From positions 1 to 39,792 of the forward strand of contig DASWKG010000061.1 in the NCBI GenBank assembly GCA_036396755.1: 39,792 bases of DNA, written 5' to 3'. Both the position numbers and the translations under genes were made by a program. Shown here piece after piece: positions 7,181-15,362 of this stretch. Source of the stretch: DASWKG01 sp036396755 (GTDB taxonomy: Bacteria; Actinomycetota; UBA4738; CALAEC01). The number at the start of each line of letters is the position of its first letter. Position 1 is the stretch's first letter. A model generated the notes under the pieces. It was not told where the DNA came from. It did no database searches and worked only from the letters and a program-made list of their open reading frames with translations.

Positions 7181-8244
7181 TGGAGGCCGCGGCCCCCGCT
7201 CGCACCGCCATCCGGCCCACCAGGCTGCGGCCGGGGATGCTCCTCGCCGGGCTCGGTGCGCTGGCGGGCGCGGTGGCGCTCGGTGTCCTGATCGGACCGG
7301 TCGGGCTCTCGCCGGCGGCCGTTCTCCGCGAGCTGGCCGACCGGCTTCCGGTCCTCGACGTGACCTCGGGGCTGAGCGAGCAGCAGCAGGCGATCCTGTG
7401 GCAGATCCGGGTGCCCCGGGTGGTCCTCGGCGGGCTGGTCGGCGGTGCCCTGGCGATGGCCGGCGCCGCCTATCAGGGGGTGTTCCGCAACCCGCTGGCC
7501 GACCCGTACCTCCTGGGCGCGGCCGCGGGAGCGGGGCTGGGCGCGACGCTCGTCCTCGCCTACGTCCCCGGGGTGGACGGCTGGCCGATCGACCCGCTAC
7601 CCGCCGCCGCGTTCCTCGGCGCGCTCGCCGGGGTCGCGGCCGCCTACACGCTGGGCCGGTCCGCGGCCCGGAGCCGGACCACCACCACGCTGATCCTGGC
7701 CGGGGTGGCCATCGCCTCGTTCCTCACCTCGATCCAGGGGTTCATCCAGCAGCGCGAGTCCGACACGCTGCGGCAGGTCTACAACTGGATCCTCGGCACG
7801 CTCGGCACCGTCGGCTGGCGGGAGGTCGCGCTGATCCTTCCGTACGTGGCGGTGAGTTCCCTCGTCCTCGTCCTGCATCGGCGGCTGCTCGACGTGCTGG
7901 CGCTCGGCGACGAGGAGGCCGAGAGCCTCGGGGTTCGGGCGGCGCGGGTGCGGCTGGTGGTGGTGGTGGCAGCGAGCCTGGCCACGGCAGCGGCCGTGGC
8001 GGTGAGCGGCCTAATCGGGTTCGTGGGGATCATCGTGCCGCACGCCGTGCGGCTCCTTTACGGCGGGAGCTACCGGCGGGTGCTGCCGCTGTCGATCGTG
8101 TTCGGCGCGGCGTTCCTGGTGCTCGCCGACCTCGCCGCCCGTACGGTGCTCGCCCCCACCGAGATACCGATCGGGGTGGTGACCGCGTTCTTCGGGGCAC
8201 CGTTCTTCCTGCTGGTGCTTCGGCGGACCAGGAGGGTCGCGTGA
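7180..8244 (+). CDS. btuC: Corrinoid ABC transporter permease (FecCD family)
   Basis: 354 residues with about ten hydrophobic helices. Family hallmarks are RVPRVVLGGLVGGALAMAG with GVFRNPLADPYLLGAAAGAG after it, and the coupling-helix region GDEEAESLGV. It forms the homodimeric channel that takes corrinoid from BtuF using ATP hydrolysed by BtuD. The start is the ATG at 7180, overlapping the btuF stop by one base. A longer in-frame extension to 6997 runs inside btuF and is rejected. Confidence 0.9.
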   Translation: MEAAAPARTAIRPTRLRPGMLLAGLGALAGAVALGVLIGPVGLSPAAVLRELADRLPVLDVTSGLSEQQQAILWQIRVPRVVLGGLVGGALAMAGAAYQGVFRNPLADPYLLGAAAGAGLGATLVLAYVPGVDGWPIDPLPAAAFLGALAGVAAAYTLGRSAARSRTTTTLILAGVAIASFLTSIQGFIQQRESDTLRQVYNWILGTLGTVGWREVALILPYVAVSSLVLVLHRRLLDVLALGDEEAESLGVRAARVRLVVVVAASLATAAAVAVSGLIGFVGIIVPHAVRLLYGGSYRRVLPLSIVFGAAFLVLADLAARTVLAPTEIPIGVVTAFFGAPFFLLVLRRTRRVA

Positions 8245-9026
8245 TCGAGCTGCGGAACGTCTCCGCCGCCTACAACGGCCGGCCCGTCCTTCACGACCTC
8301 GCCCTGCGCGTGGAGATGGGGTCGTGGGTCGGGCTGATCGGGCCGAACGGCGCCGGCAAGACGACCCTGCTCCGGGCCGTCGCGGGGCTCCTTCCGCACG
8401 CCGGCGAGATCCTCCTCTCCGATCGCCCGCTCCCCTCGCTGTCCCGGAGGTCGGTCGCCCGGCTCGTCGCCTACGTCCCCCAGCGGCCGCTGATCCCCGA
8501 GGCCATGACCGTGACCGACTACGTGCTCGCCGGGCGAACCCCGTACATCTCCTACCTCGGGGCCGAGGGACGGGAGGACCTCCGGGTCGTCGGCGAGGTG
8601 CTTGAGCGGCTCGACCTGACCGACCTGGCGGAGCGCCCGCTCGGATCGTTGTCGGGGGGCGAGCTCCAGCGGGCGGTGCTGGGGCGGGCGCTCGCCCAGC
8701 GCGCGCCCGTCCTGCTCCTCGACGAGCCGACCAGCGCCCTCGACGTGGGCCACCAGCAGCAGGCGCTGGAGCTGGTGGACGCCCTGCGGCGCGAGGGCGC
8801 GCTCACCGTCCTGAGCGCGACCCACGACCTCACGCTCGCCGGGCTCTTCGCCGACCGGCTGGTGCTGCTCGACGGCGGCCGGGCCGCGGCCGAGGGGACG
8901 GCGTCGGCCGTGCTCACCGAGCAGGCCATCGCCCGGCACTACGGCGCGTCCGTTCGGGTGCTCGAGGAGGATGGACGGATCCTGGTGGTGCCGACGCGGA
9001 CCGCGGTGAAGGGAACCCGCCGTTGA
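8241..9026 (+). CDS. btuD: Corrinoid ABC transporter ATP-binding protein
   Basis: 261 residues. Walker A is GPNGAGKTT (residues 34-42), the ABC signature is LSGGELQR, Walker B is VLLLDEPTSALD, and a switch histidine is in ATHDLTLAG. It powers import through BtuC. The GTG start at 8241 overlaps the btuC stop in a GTGA, giving translational coupling. Family members also serve iron-siderophore systems; the riboswitch and cob neighbours decide for corrinoid. Confidence 0.9.
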   Translation: MIELRNVSAAYNGRPVLHDLALRVEMGSWVGLIGPNGAGKTTLLRAVAGLLPHAGEILLSDRPLPSLSRRSVARLVAYVPQRPLIPEAMTVTDYVLAGRTPYISYLGAEGREDLRVVGEVLERLDLTDLAERPLGSLSGGELQRAVLGRALAQRAPVLLLDEPTSALDVGHQQQALELVDALRREGALTVLSATHDLTLAGLFADRLVLLDGGRAAAEGTASAVLTEQAIARHYGASVRVLEEDGRILVVPTRTAVKGTRR

Positions 9027-9610
9027 GCGACCGCCCGCCCTCCAAGCCCCCGGCGCATCCGCCGACCGACCCGCCGGAGCCGGCGCGTGAGCGGGCCGCA
9101 TCGGTGGTCATCGTCAACACCGGTGACGGGAAGGGGAAGACCACCGCCGCGATGGGGACCGTGGTCCGCGCGGTGGCGCGGGGCTGGCGCGTCTTCGTCG
9201 TGCAGTTCGTGAAGTCCGAGCGGTGGCGCGCCGGCGAGGAGGACGTGGCCCGGCGCCTGGGGGTCGAGTGGTGGACGACCGGCGACGGCTTCACCTGGGA
9301 CTCCGACGACCTCGAGCGCTCCGCGTCCCTGGCCCGGGCGGGCTGGGAGGCGGCCGCCCGGCGGCTGGCGTCGGGCGACCACGACCTCGTGGTGCTAGAC
9401 GAGGTCACCTACCCGATGAACTGGGGCTGGATCCCCGACGGCGAGGTGGCCCGCGCGATCCGGGACCGCCCTCCGCACGTGAACGTGATCGCCACGGGGC
9501 GCGACGCGCCCGCCGACCTGGTCGCGGTGGCCGACACGGTCACCGACATGACGAAGGTACGGCACGCGTTCGACCGGGGCACCCCGGCCCGGCGAGGGAT
9601 CGACTACTGA
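9023..9610 (+). CDS. cobO: Cob(I)alamin adenosyltransferase, CobO/BtuR type
   Basis: 195 residues. It transfers the 5'-deoxyadenosyl group of ATP to reduced corrinoid cobalt, making the coenzyme form after uptake. The P-loop NTGDGKGKTTAAMG is at residues 32-45. LVVLDEVTYPMNWGW, a nucleotide-site strand, and VIATGRDAPADLV, which matches the family VxTGRxAP motif, follow. A 25-residue Pro-rich N-terminus precedes the domain. The start is a TTG at 9023 overlapping the btuD stop in TTGA. Its TGA shares one base with the cobU ATG. Confidence 0.93.
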   Translation: MSDRPPSKPPAHPPTDPPEPARERAASVVIVNTGDGKGKTTAAMGTVVRAVARGWRVFVVQFVKSERWRAGEEDVARRLGVEWWTTGDGFTWDSDDLERSASLARAGWEAAARRLASGDHDLVVLDEVTYPMNWGWIPDGEVARAIRDRPPHVNVIATGRDAPADLVAVADTVTDMTKVRHAFDRGTPARRGIDY

Positions 9611-10131
9611 TGGCCGTGACCCTGCTCCTCGGTGGCGCCCGGGCCGGCAAGTCGACGATCGCCGCGCGGATCGCGTCGAGATGGACGGGCCCGGTCGCAT
9701 TGATCGCCACCGCCGAGCCGCGTGACGAGGAGATGGCCGCGCGGATCGCCCGGCACCGGTCCGAGCGGCCGCCCGAGTGGACCACGGTCGAGGAGCCGCT
9801 CGACCTGGTGCGGGCGATGGACGGGCTTCCCCCGGGCGCCGGGGTGATCCTCGACTGCCTCACGCTGTGGGTCTCGAACGCGATGGAGGCAGGGCTCGAC
9901 GACGACGAGATCGAGGAGCGCGCCCGGAAGGCCGCCGCGGCGGCCGGGGCGCGCGACGGGGACCTGGTCGCCGTCTCCAACGAGGTCGGCGCGGGGATCG
10001 TCCCGGCGAACCCGCTGGGCCGCAGGTTCCGCGACCTGCTCGGCCGGGTGAACGCGATCTGGGCCGAGCACGCCGACCGGGTGCTGCTGGTGGTGGCGGG
10101 CCGCGTGGTGGCGCTCGGGGAGCTCCCATGA
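9610..10131 (+). CDS. cobU: Adenosylcobinamide kinase / guanylyltransferase
   Basis: 173 residues. It phosphorylates adenosylcobinamide and then adds GMP, making AdoCbi-GDP for CobS. The P-loop GGARAGKST is at residues 8-16. The segment around His49 (ARHRSERPPEW) corresponds to the region of the guanylylated histidine. VSNEVGAGIVPANPLGRRFR, followed by the N in VNAIW, is diagnostic. Length is normal for the family. The ATG at 9610 overlaps the cobO stop by one base and its own stop overlaps the cobT ATG. Confidence 0.94.
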   Translation: MAVTLLLGGARAGKSTIAARIASRWTGPVALIATAEPRDEEMAARIARHRSERPPEWTTVEEPLDLVRAMDGLPPGAGVILDCLTLWVSNAMEAGLDDDEIEERARKAAAAAGARDGDLVAVSNEVGAGIVPANPLGRRFRDLLGRVNAIWAEHADRVLLVVAGRVVALGELP

Positions 10132-11111
10132 CCGGCCGCTCGCTCCTCGACGGCCTCCCGGGCCCCGACGCGGCCGCGGCCGCGGCCGTCCGCCGGCGTG
10201 CGGCCCGGGTGCTCCGGCCCGCCGGCGCGCTCTCGCGCCTCGACGAGACCGCCGCCTGGCTGGCCGGCTGGCAGCGGACGCCGGCGCCCGCGGTGCGGCG
10301 GCCGGTGGCGATCGTCTTCGTCGCCGACCACGGGGTGGCGGCCGAGGGCGTGAGCGCCTACCCACAGGAGATCACCGCCGCGATGCTGGACGCCCTTCGC
10401 GGAGGTGTGGCGACCGCCGCCGCGATGGCGCGCGAGGTGGGGGCGCGCCTGTTCGTCCACGACGTGGGGGTGGGCCGCCCCACGGGCAACCTCCGCGTGG
10501 AGCCGGCGCTCGCGCCGGGGCGCTTCGACGAGGCCTTCAATGCCGGGCGGGCGGCGGTCGCCGGCGTCGAGGCCGACCTGCTGGTGCTTGGGGAGATGGG
10601 GATCGGCAACACCACCGCCGCGGCCGCCGTGTGCGCCACACTGTTCGGCGGCCCCGCCGAGGACTGGACCGGACGGGGAACCGGCGTCGACGAGGAGGGC
10701 CTGGCGAGGAAGGTCTCGGTCGTCGACGAAGCGCGGCGCCGCGCGGGAGAGGTGCCCCCGCTGGAGGCGCTCCGCGAGGTCGGTGGCGCCGAGCTCGTCG
10801 CCCTGGCCGGCGCGGTGGTGGAGGCGCGCCGCCGATCCGTGCCCGTGGTCCTGGATGGCTTCGTCGTCACCGCTGCGGCGGCGGCGCTCGAGGCCGAGCG
10901 GGCCGGCGCCCTCGATCACTGCATCGCGGGCCACTGCTCGGGCGAGCCCGGGCACCGGCTGCTCTTGGAGAAGCTGGGGAAGGCGCCGCTCCTCGATCTC
11001 GGCCTGCGCCTCGGCGAGGCCAGCGGGGGGCTGGCCGCCGTCCCGCTCGTCCGGCTGGCGGCGAGCGCCGTCACCGAGGTGGCCACCTTCGAGGAGTGGG
11101 GCCTGCCGTGA
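10128..11111 (+). CDS. cobT: Nicotinate-nucleotide:dimethylbenzimidazole phosphoribosyltransferase
   Basis: 327 residues. It makes alpha-ribazole phosphate from the lower-ligand base and nicotinate mononucleotide. Signatures are VFVADHGVAAEGVSAYPQE, GEMGIGNTTAAAA, GHCSGEPGH and LGLRLGEASGG; the last contains the glutamate position known to be catalytic in the Salmonella enzyme. The ATG at 10128 overlaps the cobU stop in ATGA and the stop overlaps the cobS GTG. A dimethylbenzimidazole synthase is not in the window, so the base must come from elsewhere or be scavenged. Confidence 0.94.
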   Translation: MTGRSLLDGLPGPDAAAAAAVRRRAARVLRPAGALSRLDETAAWLAGWQRTPAPAVRRPVAIVFVADHGVAAEGVSAYPQEITAAMLDALRGGVATAAAMAREVGARLFVHDVGVGRPTGNLRVEPALAPGRFDEAFNAGRAAVAGVEADLLVLGEMGIGNTTAAAAVCATLFGGPAEDWTGRGTGVDEEGLARKVSVVDEARRRAGEVPPLEALREVGGAELVALAGAVVEARRRSVPVVLDGFVVTAAAAALEAERAGALDHCIAGHCSGEPGHRLLLEKLGKAPLLDLGLRLGEASGGLAAVPLVRLAASAVTEVATFEEWGLP

Positions 11112-11872
11112 GGCCGAGACCGGCCGGCGGCTTCGGCACGGCCGTCGGCTTCCTCACCCGGTTCCCGGCCACGGGCGGCGATGCCGTGGCGGTCGCCCGG
11201 TCGGCCCCCTGGTTCCCCGTGGTCGGCGGCGTCCTCGGACTTGGCCTCGCCGGCTCGTACGCGCTGGCGGGGCTGGTTCTCCCGCCGGCCGTCGCCGCCG
11301 TGCTGGCGGTGGGGCTGGGCGTTGCCGCGACGGGCGCCCTCCACGAGGACGGGCTCGCCGACGCGGCCGACGCGCTGGGGGCGGACACCCCCGCGAGGGC
11401 GCGGGAGATCCTCGCGGATCCCGCGCACGGCACCTTCGGCGTTCTCGCGCTGATCCTCAGCGTGCTGGCCCGGGCCACCGCCCTGGCCGCGCTCGGGCCC
11501 GCGGCGTCGTTCGCCTGGCTGCCGGCCGCGCATGCGCTCGGCCGGGCCTCGATGGCCGGCGTGGCGCGCATCGCGGATCGCGGGCCCGGGAGGGGCCTGG
11601 GGGCGGGCTTCGCGGGCGGGGTCACCCGCGGGAGCGCCGCCGCCGCGGTCGTGGTCGCTCTCTTGATCGCCGCCCCCGGCCTGTGGTGGTGGACCGTCCC
11701 GGCCGCGGTCGTCGCGGCGGGAGCGGCGGCAGCGGTCGCGGGCTTCTGCGTGCGGCGGTTCGGCGCACTGAGCGGCGACGTGCTCGGCGCCGTCGAGCAG
11801 GTCGTTGAGATCCTCGTCCTCGTGCTGGGGGCGGCCGTGGTCGCCCGCGGATGGCCGGGCGCCGCGTGGTAG
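11108..11872 (+). CDS. cobS: Adenosylcobinamide-GDP ribazoletransferase (cobalamin synthase)
   Basis: 254 residues, an integral membrane protein that joins AdoCbi-GDP to alpha-ribazole (phosphate). Family marks are FLTRFP near the start, the metal-binding motif HEDGLADAADALG, the acidic-rich helix after it, and AHALGRASM. About six Ala/Val/Leu-rich helices follow. The GTG start at 11108 overlaps the cobT stop in GTGA. The cobC start lies 22 bp inside its 3' end. Confidence 0.93.
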   Translation: MRPRPAGGFGTAVGFLTRFPATGGDAVAVARSAPWFPVVGGVLGLGLAGSYALAGLVLPPAVAAVLAVGLGVAATGALHEDGLADAADALGADTPARAREILADPAHGTFGVLALILSVLARATALAALGPAASFAWLPAAHALGRASMAGVARIADRGPGRGLGAGFAGGVTRGSAAAAVVVALLIAAPGLWWWTVPAAVVAAGAAAAVAGFCVRRFGALSGDVLGAVEQVVEILVLVLGAAVVARGWPGAAW

Positions 11873-12366
11873 CGCTCGATCTGGTCCGTCACGGCGCCAC
11901 CGTGCACGGCGAGGAGGGCCGGTTCAGCGGCTGGGCCCGCGTGCCCCTGAGCGCGGATGGCCGGCGTCAGGCGAGGGAGGTCGGCCGCTCGCTCCGCGGA
12001 CGTCGCTACGACGGCGTGTGGTCGAGCGACCTGCCGCGCGCGATGGAGACGGCCCGCCTCGCCAGCCTCGACGCCGTCATCGACCCCCGGCTCCGCGAGC
12101 TGGACTTCGGCGAGCTCGAGGGAGCGCGGTGGGAGGACATCCCGGCGAACCTGCAGGCCGAGCTCGTCACATTCGACGGCTTCCGCGCGCCGGGAGGGGA
12201 GTCCGTCGACGAGCTCCGGGAGCGGGTCCGATCGTTCATCTCCGACCTCGCTCCGGGCGCCCATCTGCTCGTGACACACGGGGGGGTCATCCGTTCGCTG
12301 CTCCGGCAGGCCGGACGCGACGAGACCGTCCCGCACGGCGGGCTGGTTCGCCTCGAGAACCCCTAG
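11851..12366 (+). CDS. cobC: Histidine phosphatase, probable alpha-ribazole phosphatase
   Basis: 171 residues of the phosphoglycerate-mutase-like phosphatase family. LVRHGATVHG is the catalytic histidine motif, SSDLPRAMETA the second-Arg segment, RELDFGELEG the catalytic glutamate region and VTHGGVIRSLL the second histidine. Position at the end of a cobUTS operon points to removal of the phosphate from adenosylcobalamin phosphate or alpha-ribazole phosphate. The ATG at 11851 overlaps cobS by 22 bp; a GTG at 11866 is an alternative. Its TAG (12364-12366) lies in the palindrome CTAG that also supplies the stop of the opposing gene. Confidence 0.85.
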   Translation: MAGRRVVALDLVRHGATVHGEEGRFSGWARVPLSADGRRQAREVGRSLRGRRYDGVWSSDLPRAMETARLASLDAVIDPRLRELDFGELEGARWEDIPANLQAELVTFDGFRAPGGESVDELRERVRSFISDLAPGAHLLVTHGGVIRSLLRQAGRDETVPHGGLVRLENP

Positions 12367-14108
12367 GGGATGGAGACCGAGACGCGGAACTGATCGGGGC
12401 TGACGGCCTCGTTGCCCTGCGGGTCGCGCACGCGGTCGGGCGAGAAGGCCGCCGCGCGGTACGTGATGAGCGGGTTGCCCTCGAGTCGATCGACCGTGCC
12501 GTCGATGAAGAACGCCCGCACGGTGGCCGAGCCGTCGCAGTCGACGAAGTACGCCTCGGTCGACCCGGCGTCGGTGTCGTAGGTGAGCTGGCCCGGCGAC
12601 GACGCGCTGCACGTCACCGGCTCGCTGTAAGCGAGGACGACCTCGTCGGGCTTGGTGGGATCGGCGGCCGCGCTCGCCCAGAGCAGGCTCGGCCGGTCGC
12701 TGAAGCTCACCGGCACGGCCTCGCGGTCGCGGTCGGCCGCCTCCTCGCCGCCGATCACCAGTCGCGCCTCCGCCGACGCGGACTCGGTGTAGCGGAGCGT
12801 CCCGTCGTCGGCGTACGGCGACAGCTCCCGGTACGGGAACGTGAGGCGGACGGTCGAGCCGTCGCACTCGATCGCCGTGGCGGACGAGGTGCCGCTGCGG
12901 TCGCTGAACGCGAACTGCGCGGGGTCGGTGGCCTCGCTGCACTCGGCGTCGGCGCCGTAGGTGGCGGTGATGACGTCGCCCTCGCCGACGAGCCCGCCAT
13001 CCTGGACACCCGTCGCCCCCGTGAGCTTCGGCCCGTCGCAGGCGTCGCCGATGCCGTCGGCGTCGGCGTCGGCCTGGCTCGGGTTCTCGACGTGGAGGCA
13101 GTTGTCCTGCACGCCGTCGAGCAGGAACTGCACGCTCATCGGCCAGTACTCGCCGCCGCCGCTCAGCACCCGCCGGCTCTGCTGCACCACGCGGATGGTG
13201 CGGGCGCCTCGCAGGAGCGCGAGATCGGCCGCATCGAGCTCGGCGCGGTACGGCGGGATCTCCCCGTCACCGGTGTGCACCCCCGCCTGGTCGAGCGCCT
13301 TCTGGGCGGTCCACCACATGAGCGGATGGAGATCGTCGTTGCCTCCCTCGACGCCGATCAGCGCGTAGACGTACGGCATCGCCGTGAGCGTGGCGATCTG
13401 CTGCTCGTCGGCGTACACGAGGAACTCCGGCGGTCCGCCGTACTGGTACCAGAACTCGCCGGCCGCGGAGTGCCCGGTGATGTGCACGTCGATCGTCGCG
13501 CGGTCGGGGGCCTCGTCGGGGAACGTGACCTGCCGGGAGAAACTCGAGCCGTTCCCGCCGAGCGCGCCGCGCGCGCCGAGCACCGCGACCTGCGCGGGCG
13601 CGTGGACCTGCGGCTCGTCCTCGTAGAACTCGAGCTGCACGTTCGCGTGCAGGGCACCGACCCAGCTCCCGAGCCCCGCCGTGACGAGCACGCGCTCGCC
13701 GGGCGGGAGCAGCGACGAATACTCCGTGATGTCGCGGCGAACCGTGAAGTCGGCACGAGGCGTGGTGCCCCGAAGCACCTCGACGTCGTCGACGCGCACC
13801 CAGAAGAGACGGTCCCACGGGTCGCCCTCGGGCCAGCTGTGGTACACGAGCACGATCCGGTCCCAGGCCCGCGGCTCGCCCGCCTGCAGCGGCGGCATCG
13901 GCACGTCGATCGCCCTGGTGCGGTCACCCTCGGTGTAGGACCAGCGCTCGTCCTCGATCGCCGTGACCACGGCGTCGGGCGCCGCGGTGGCGGGCACATC
14001 GGGCCCCTCCACGTACGGGACGGCGCGGGCCACCGCGCCCGCAGGGGCGGCCGGCATCGCGCCGAGCATGCCAACGGCGAGCACGAGGACGGGACCGATC
14101 CTTCTCAA
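12363..14108 (-). CDS. Secreted protein with a PNGase A-like domain and calcium-binding TSP3 motif
   Basis: 581 residues. The TTG at 14108 follows GGAGG by 6 bp. A signal peptide (VLVLAVGMLGAMPAAPAGA) leads. Residues about 60-160 resemble peptide-N-glycosidase A proteins: DRIVLVYHSWPEGDPWDRLFWV, then VEVLRGTT and DITEYSSLLPPGERV. Residues about 160-330 continue a beta-sandwich that includes HITGHSAAGEFWYQ. DADADGIGDACDG near 345 is a thrombospondin type-3 calcium motif. The final about 200 residues look like two SbsA-type Ig domains. A role on extracellular glycoproteins is possible, but the family call rests on pattern only. A palindromic site lies 65 bp upstream of the start. Confidence 0.7.
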   Translation of the reverse strand: MRRIGPVLVLAVGMLGAMPAAPAGAVARAVPYVEGPDVPATAAPDAVVTAIEDERWSYTEGDRTRAIDVPMPPLQAGEPRAWDRIVLVYHSWPEGDPWDRLFWVRVDDVEVLRGTTPRADFTVRRDITEYSSLLPPGERVLVTAGLGSWVGALHANVQLEFYEDEPQVHAPAQVAVLGARGALGGNGSSFSRQVTFPDEAPDRATIDVHITGHSAAGEFWYQYGGPPEFLVYADEQQIATLTAMPYVYALIGVEGGNDDLHPLMWWTAQKALDQAGVHTGDGEIPPYRAELDAADLALLRGARTIRVVQQSRRVLSGGGEYWPMSVQFLLDGVQDNCLHVENPSQADADADGIGDACDGPKLTGATGVQDGGLVGEGDVITATYGADAECSEATDPAQFAFSDRSGTSSATAIECDGSTVRLTFPYRELSPYADDGTLRYTESASAEARLVIGGEEAADRDREAVPVSFSDRPSLLWASAAADPTKPDEVVLAYSEPVTCSASSPGQLTYDTDAGSTEAYFVDCDGSATVRAFFIDGTVDRLEGNPLITYRAAAFSPDRVRDPQGNEAVSPDQFRVSVSIP

Positions 14109-14173
14109 GAGGAACCTCCAGCGAGAGCGGGTGGACGTAGGAGAGCTACGACCCGGGTCGCCCCGATACCTTC

Positions 14174-14185
14174 GTGCACCTGCAC
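14174..14185. promoter_or_regulatory. Palindromic site A (GTGCA-CC-TGCAC)
   Basis: Perfect inverted repeat GTGCACCTGCAC, in a wider near-palindrome CTTCGTGCACCTGCACAAAG. It sits between divergent genes, 65 bp from the TTG start of the PNGase A-like gene and 58 bp from the GTG start of the dehydrogenase gene. Identical cores occur at 25020 and 25047 and variants at 15291, 32060 and 36919. Confidence 0.6.
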
Positions 14186-14243
14186 AAAGCAGGCGCGGGC
14201 GAGGTCACTCGATGCGCGGCCGCCGACACGATATGTTCCGAGC

Positions 14244-15263
14244 GTGCGCGCGGCGAGGCTCCATCAGGTTCGAGCTCCGCTCTCGATCGACGAGCTCCCC
14301 GATCCGGTCGCCGGGCCCGGGGAGCTCCTCGTGCGCGTTGCCTACTGCGGCGTGTGCGCCTCGGACCTGCACGTGCGAGACGGCGTGACGCCGGCGGGCT
14401 CGCTGCCCCAGATCCTCGGGCACGAGGCGGCGGGCACGGTGACGGCCGATGCGGAGGGGTTCCGCGAGGGCGAGTGGGTGGCACTGTTCCCCGGCCGCTG
14501 GTGCGGAGCGTGCGAGATGTGTCGCGCGGATCGCGAGAACCTCTGCGAGCGCGGGCGGTTCCTGGGCGTGGACATCGACGGCGCGTTCGCCGAGGCGATC
14601 GCGGTGCCGGCCGGGAGCGTGACGCGGATCCCGGACGGCGTGGACCCGGCCCAGGCGGCGGTCGCGAGCGACGCCGTGGCCACCGCCTTCCACGCGCTCC
14701 ACCGCGCCGGGGACCTCCGCGGCAAGCGCGTGGCGGTCTTCGGCGCCGGCGGCGTCGGGGTGCACGCGGTCATGCTCGCGAAGAGCCTGGGCGCGGCGTG
14801 GGTGGTGGCGGTCGATGCCGACGAGGTGGCCCGCGAGCGAGCGCTGGGCCTCGGGGCCGACGAGGCCGTCGACCCGCGCGACGGCAAGCCGGGACGCGCG
14901 GTCCGCGAGCTCTCGGGCGGCGGCGTCGACGCGGCGCTCGAGCTCATCGGCGACGTCGAGACGATGTCGCAGGCGGCGAAGTCGCTCGGCAGGGGTGGAC
15001 GCGCGGTCATCGTGGGGTTGACGCCCGCGGAGCTCCGGCTGCTGCCGGCCGCGGCGCTCGTCTCGTCCGAGCTCGAGATCGTCGGCTCGTTCGGCGCGAC
15101 CCGGTCGGAGCTCGAGGAGCTGCTCGGCAGGCTCGCCGACGGACGGCTCGACCTCTCGCCCTCGATCACCCACCGGCTCCCGCTCGAGGACGCCGACCGC
15201 GCGCTCGAGATGCTCCGGACCCGCGAGGGGCACCCCCTGCGGATCGTCCTCGAGATCGGCTGA
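14244..15263 (+). CDS. Zinc-dependent alcohol dehydrogenase family protein
   Basis: 339 residues of the medium-chain dehydrogenase superfamily, NAD(P)-dependent oxidation of an alcohol or polyol. Catalytic zinc ligands are seen in YCGVCASDLH and GHEAAG; the structural zinc cysteines in WCGACEMCRADRENLC; the nucleotide fold in VFGAGGVGVHA. Substrate cannot be told from sequence. The GTG at 14244 is preceded by a TATGTT-like -10 box (14233-14238), so the message may be leaderless; no ribosome site is seen. It stands alone between two secreted-protein genes. Confidence 0.88.
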   Translation: MRAARLHQVRAPLSIDELPDPVAGPGELLVRVAYCGVCASDLHVRDGVTPAGSLPQILGHEAAGTVTADAEGFREGEWVALFPGRWCGACEMCRADRENLCERGRFLGVDIDGAFAEAIAVPAGSVTRIPDGVDPAQAAVASDAVATAFHALHRAGDLRGKRVAVFGAGGVGVHAVMLAKSLGAAWVVAVDADEVARERALGLGADEAVDPRDGKPGRAVRELSGGGVDAALELIGDVETMSQAAKSLGRGGRAVIVGLTPAELRLLPAAALVSSELEIVGSFGATRSELEELLGRLADGRLDLSPSITHRLPLEDADRALEMLRTREGHPLRIVLEIG

Positions 15264-15290
15264 CCCCCCAACGACGCCGGATCCAGGTTG

Positions 15291-15302
15291 GTGCACTCGC
15301 AC
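15291..15302. promoter_or_regulatory. Palindromic site B (GTGCACTCGCAC)
   Basis: A variant of site A, followed by AAAGGGG as site A is followed by AAAG. It lies 60 bp upstream of the GTG start of the M36 peptidase gene and 27 bp after the dehydrogenase stop. Confidence 0.5.
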
Positions 15303-15362
15303 AAAGGGGTCGAAAGAGCCCGCGGCGAAACTCACCCCCGACCAACGAGGAAAGGGGACCCC

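Noticed and set aside
13275..13490. GTGCAC strings at about 13275 and 13482
   Set aside because: Both lie inside the coding sequence of the PNGase A-like gene and lack the second arm of the palindrome.
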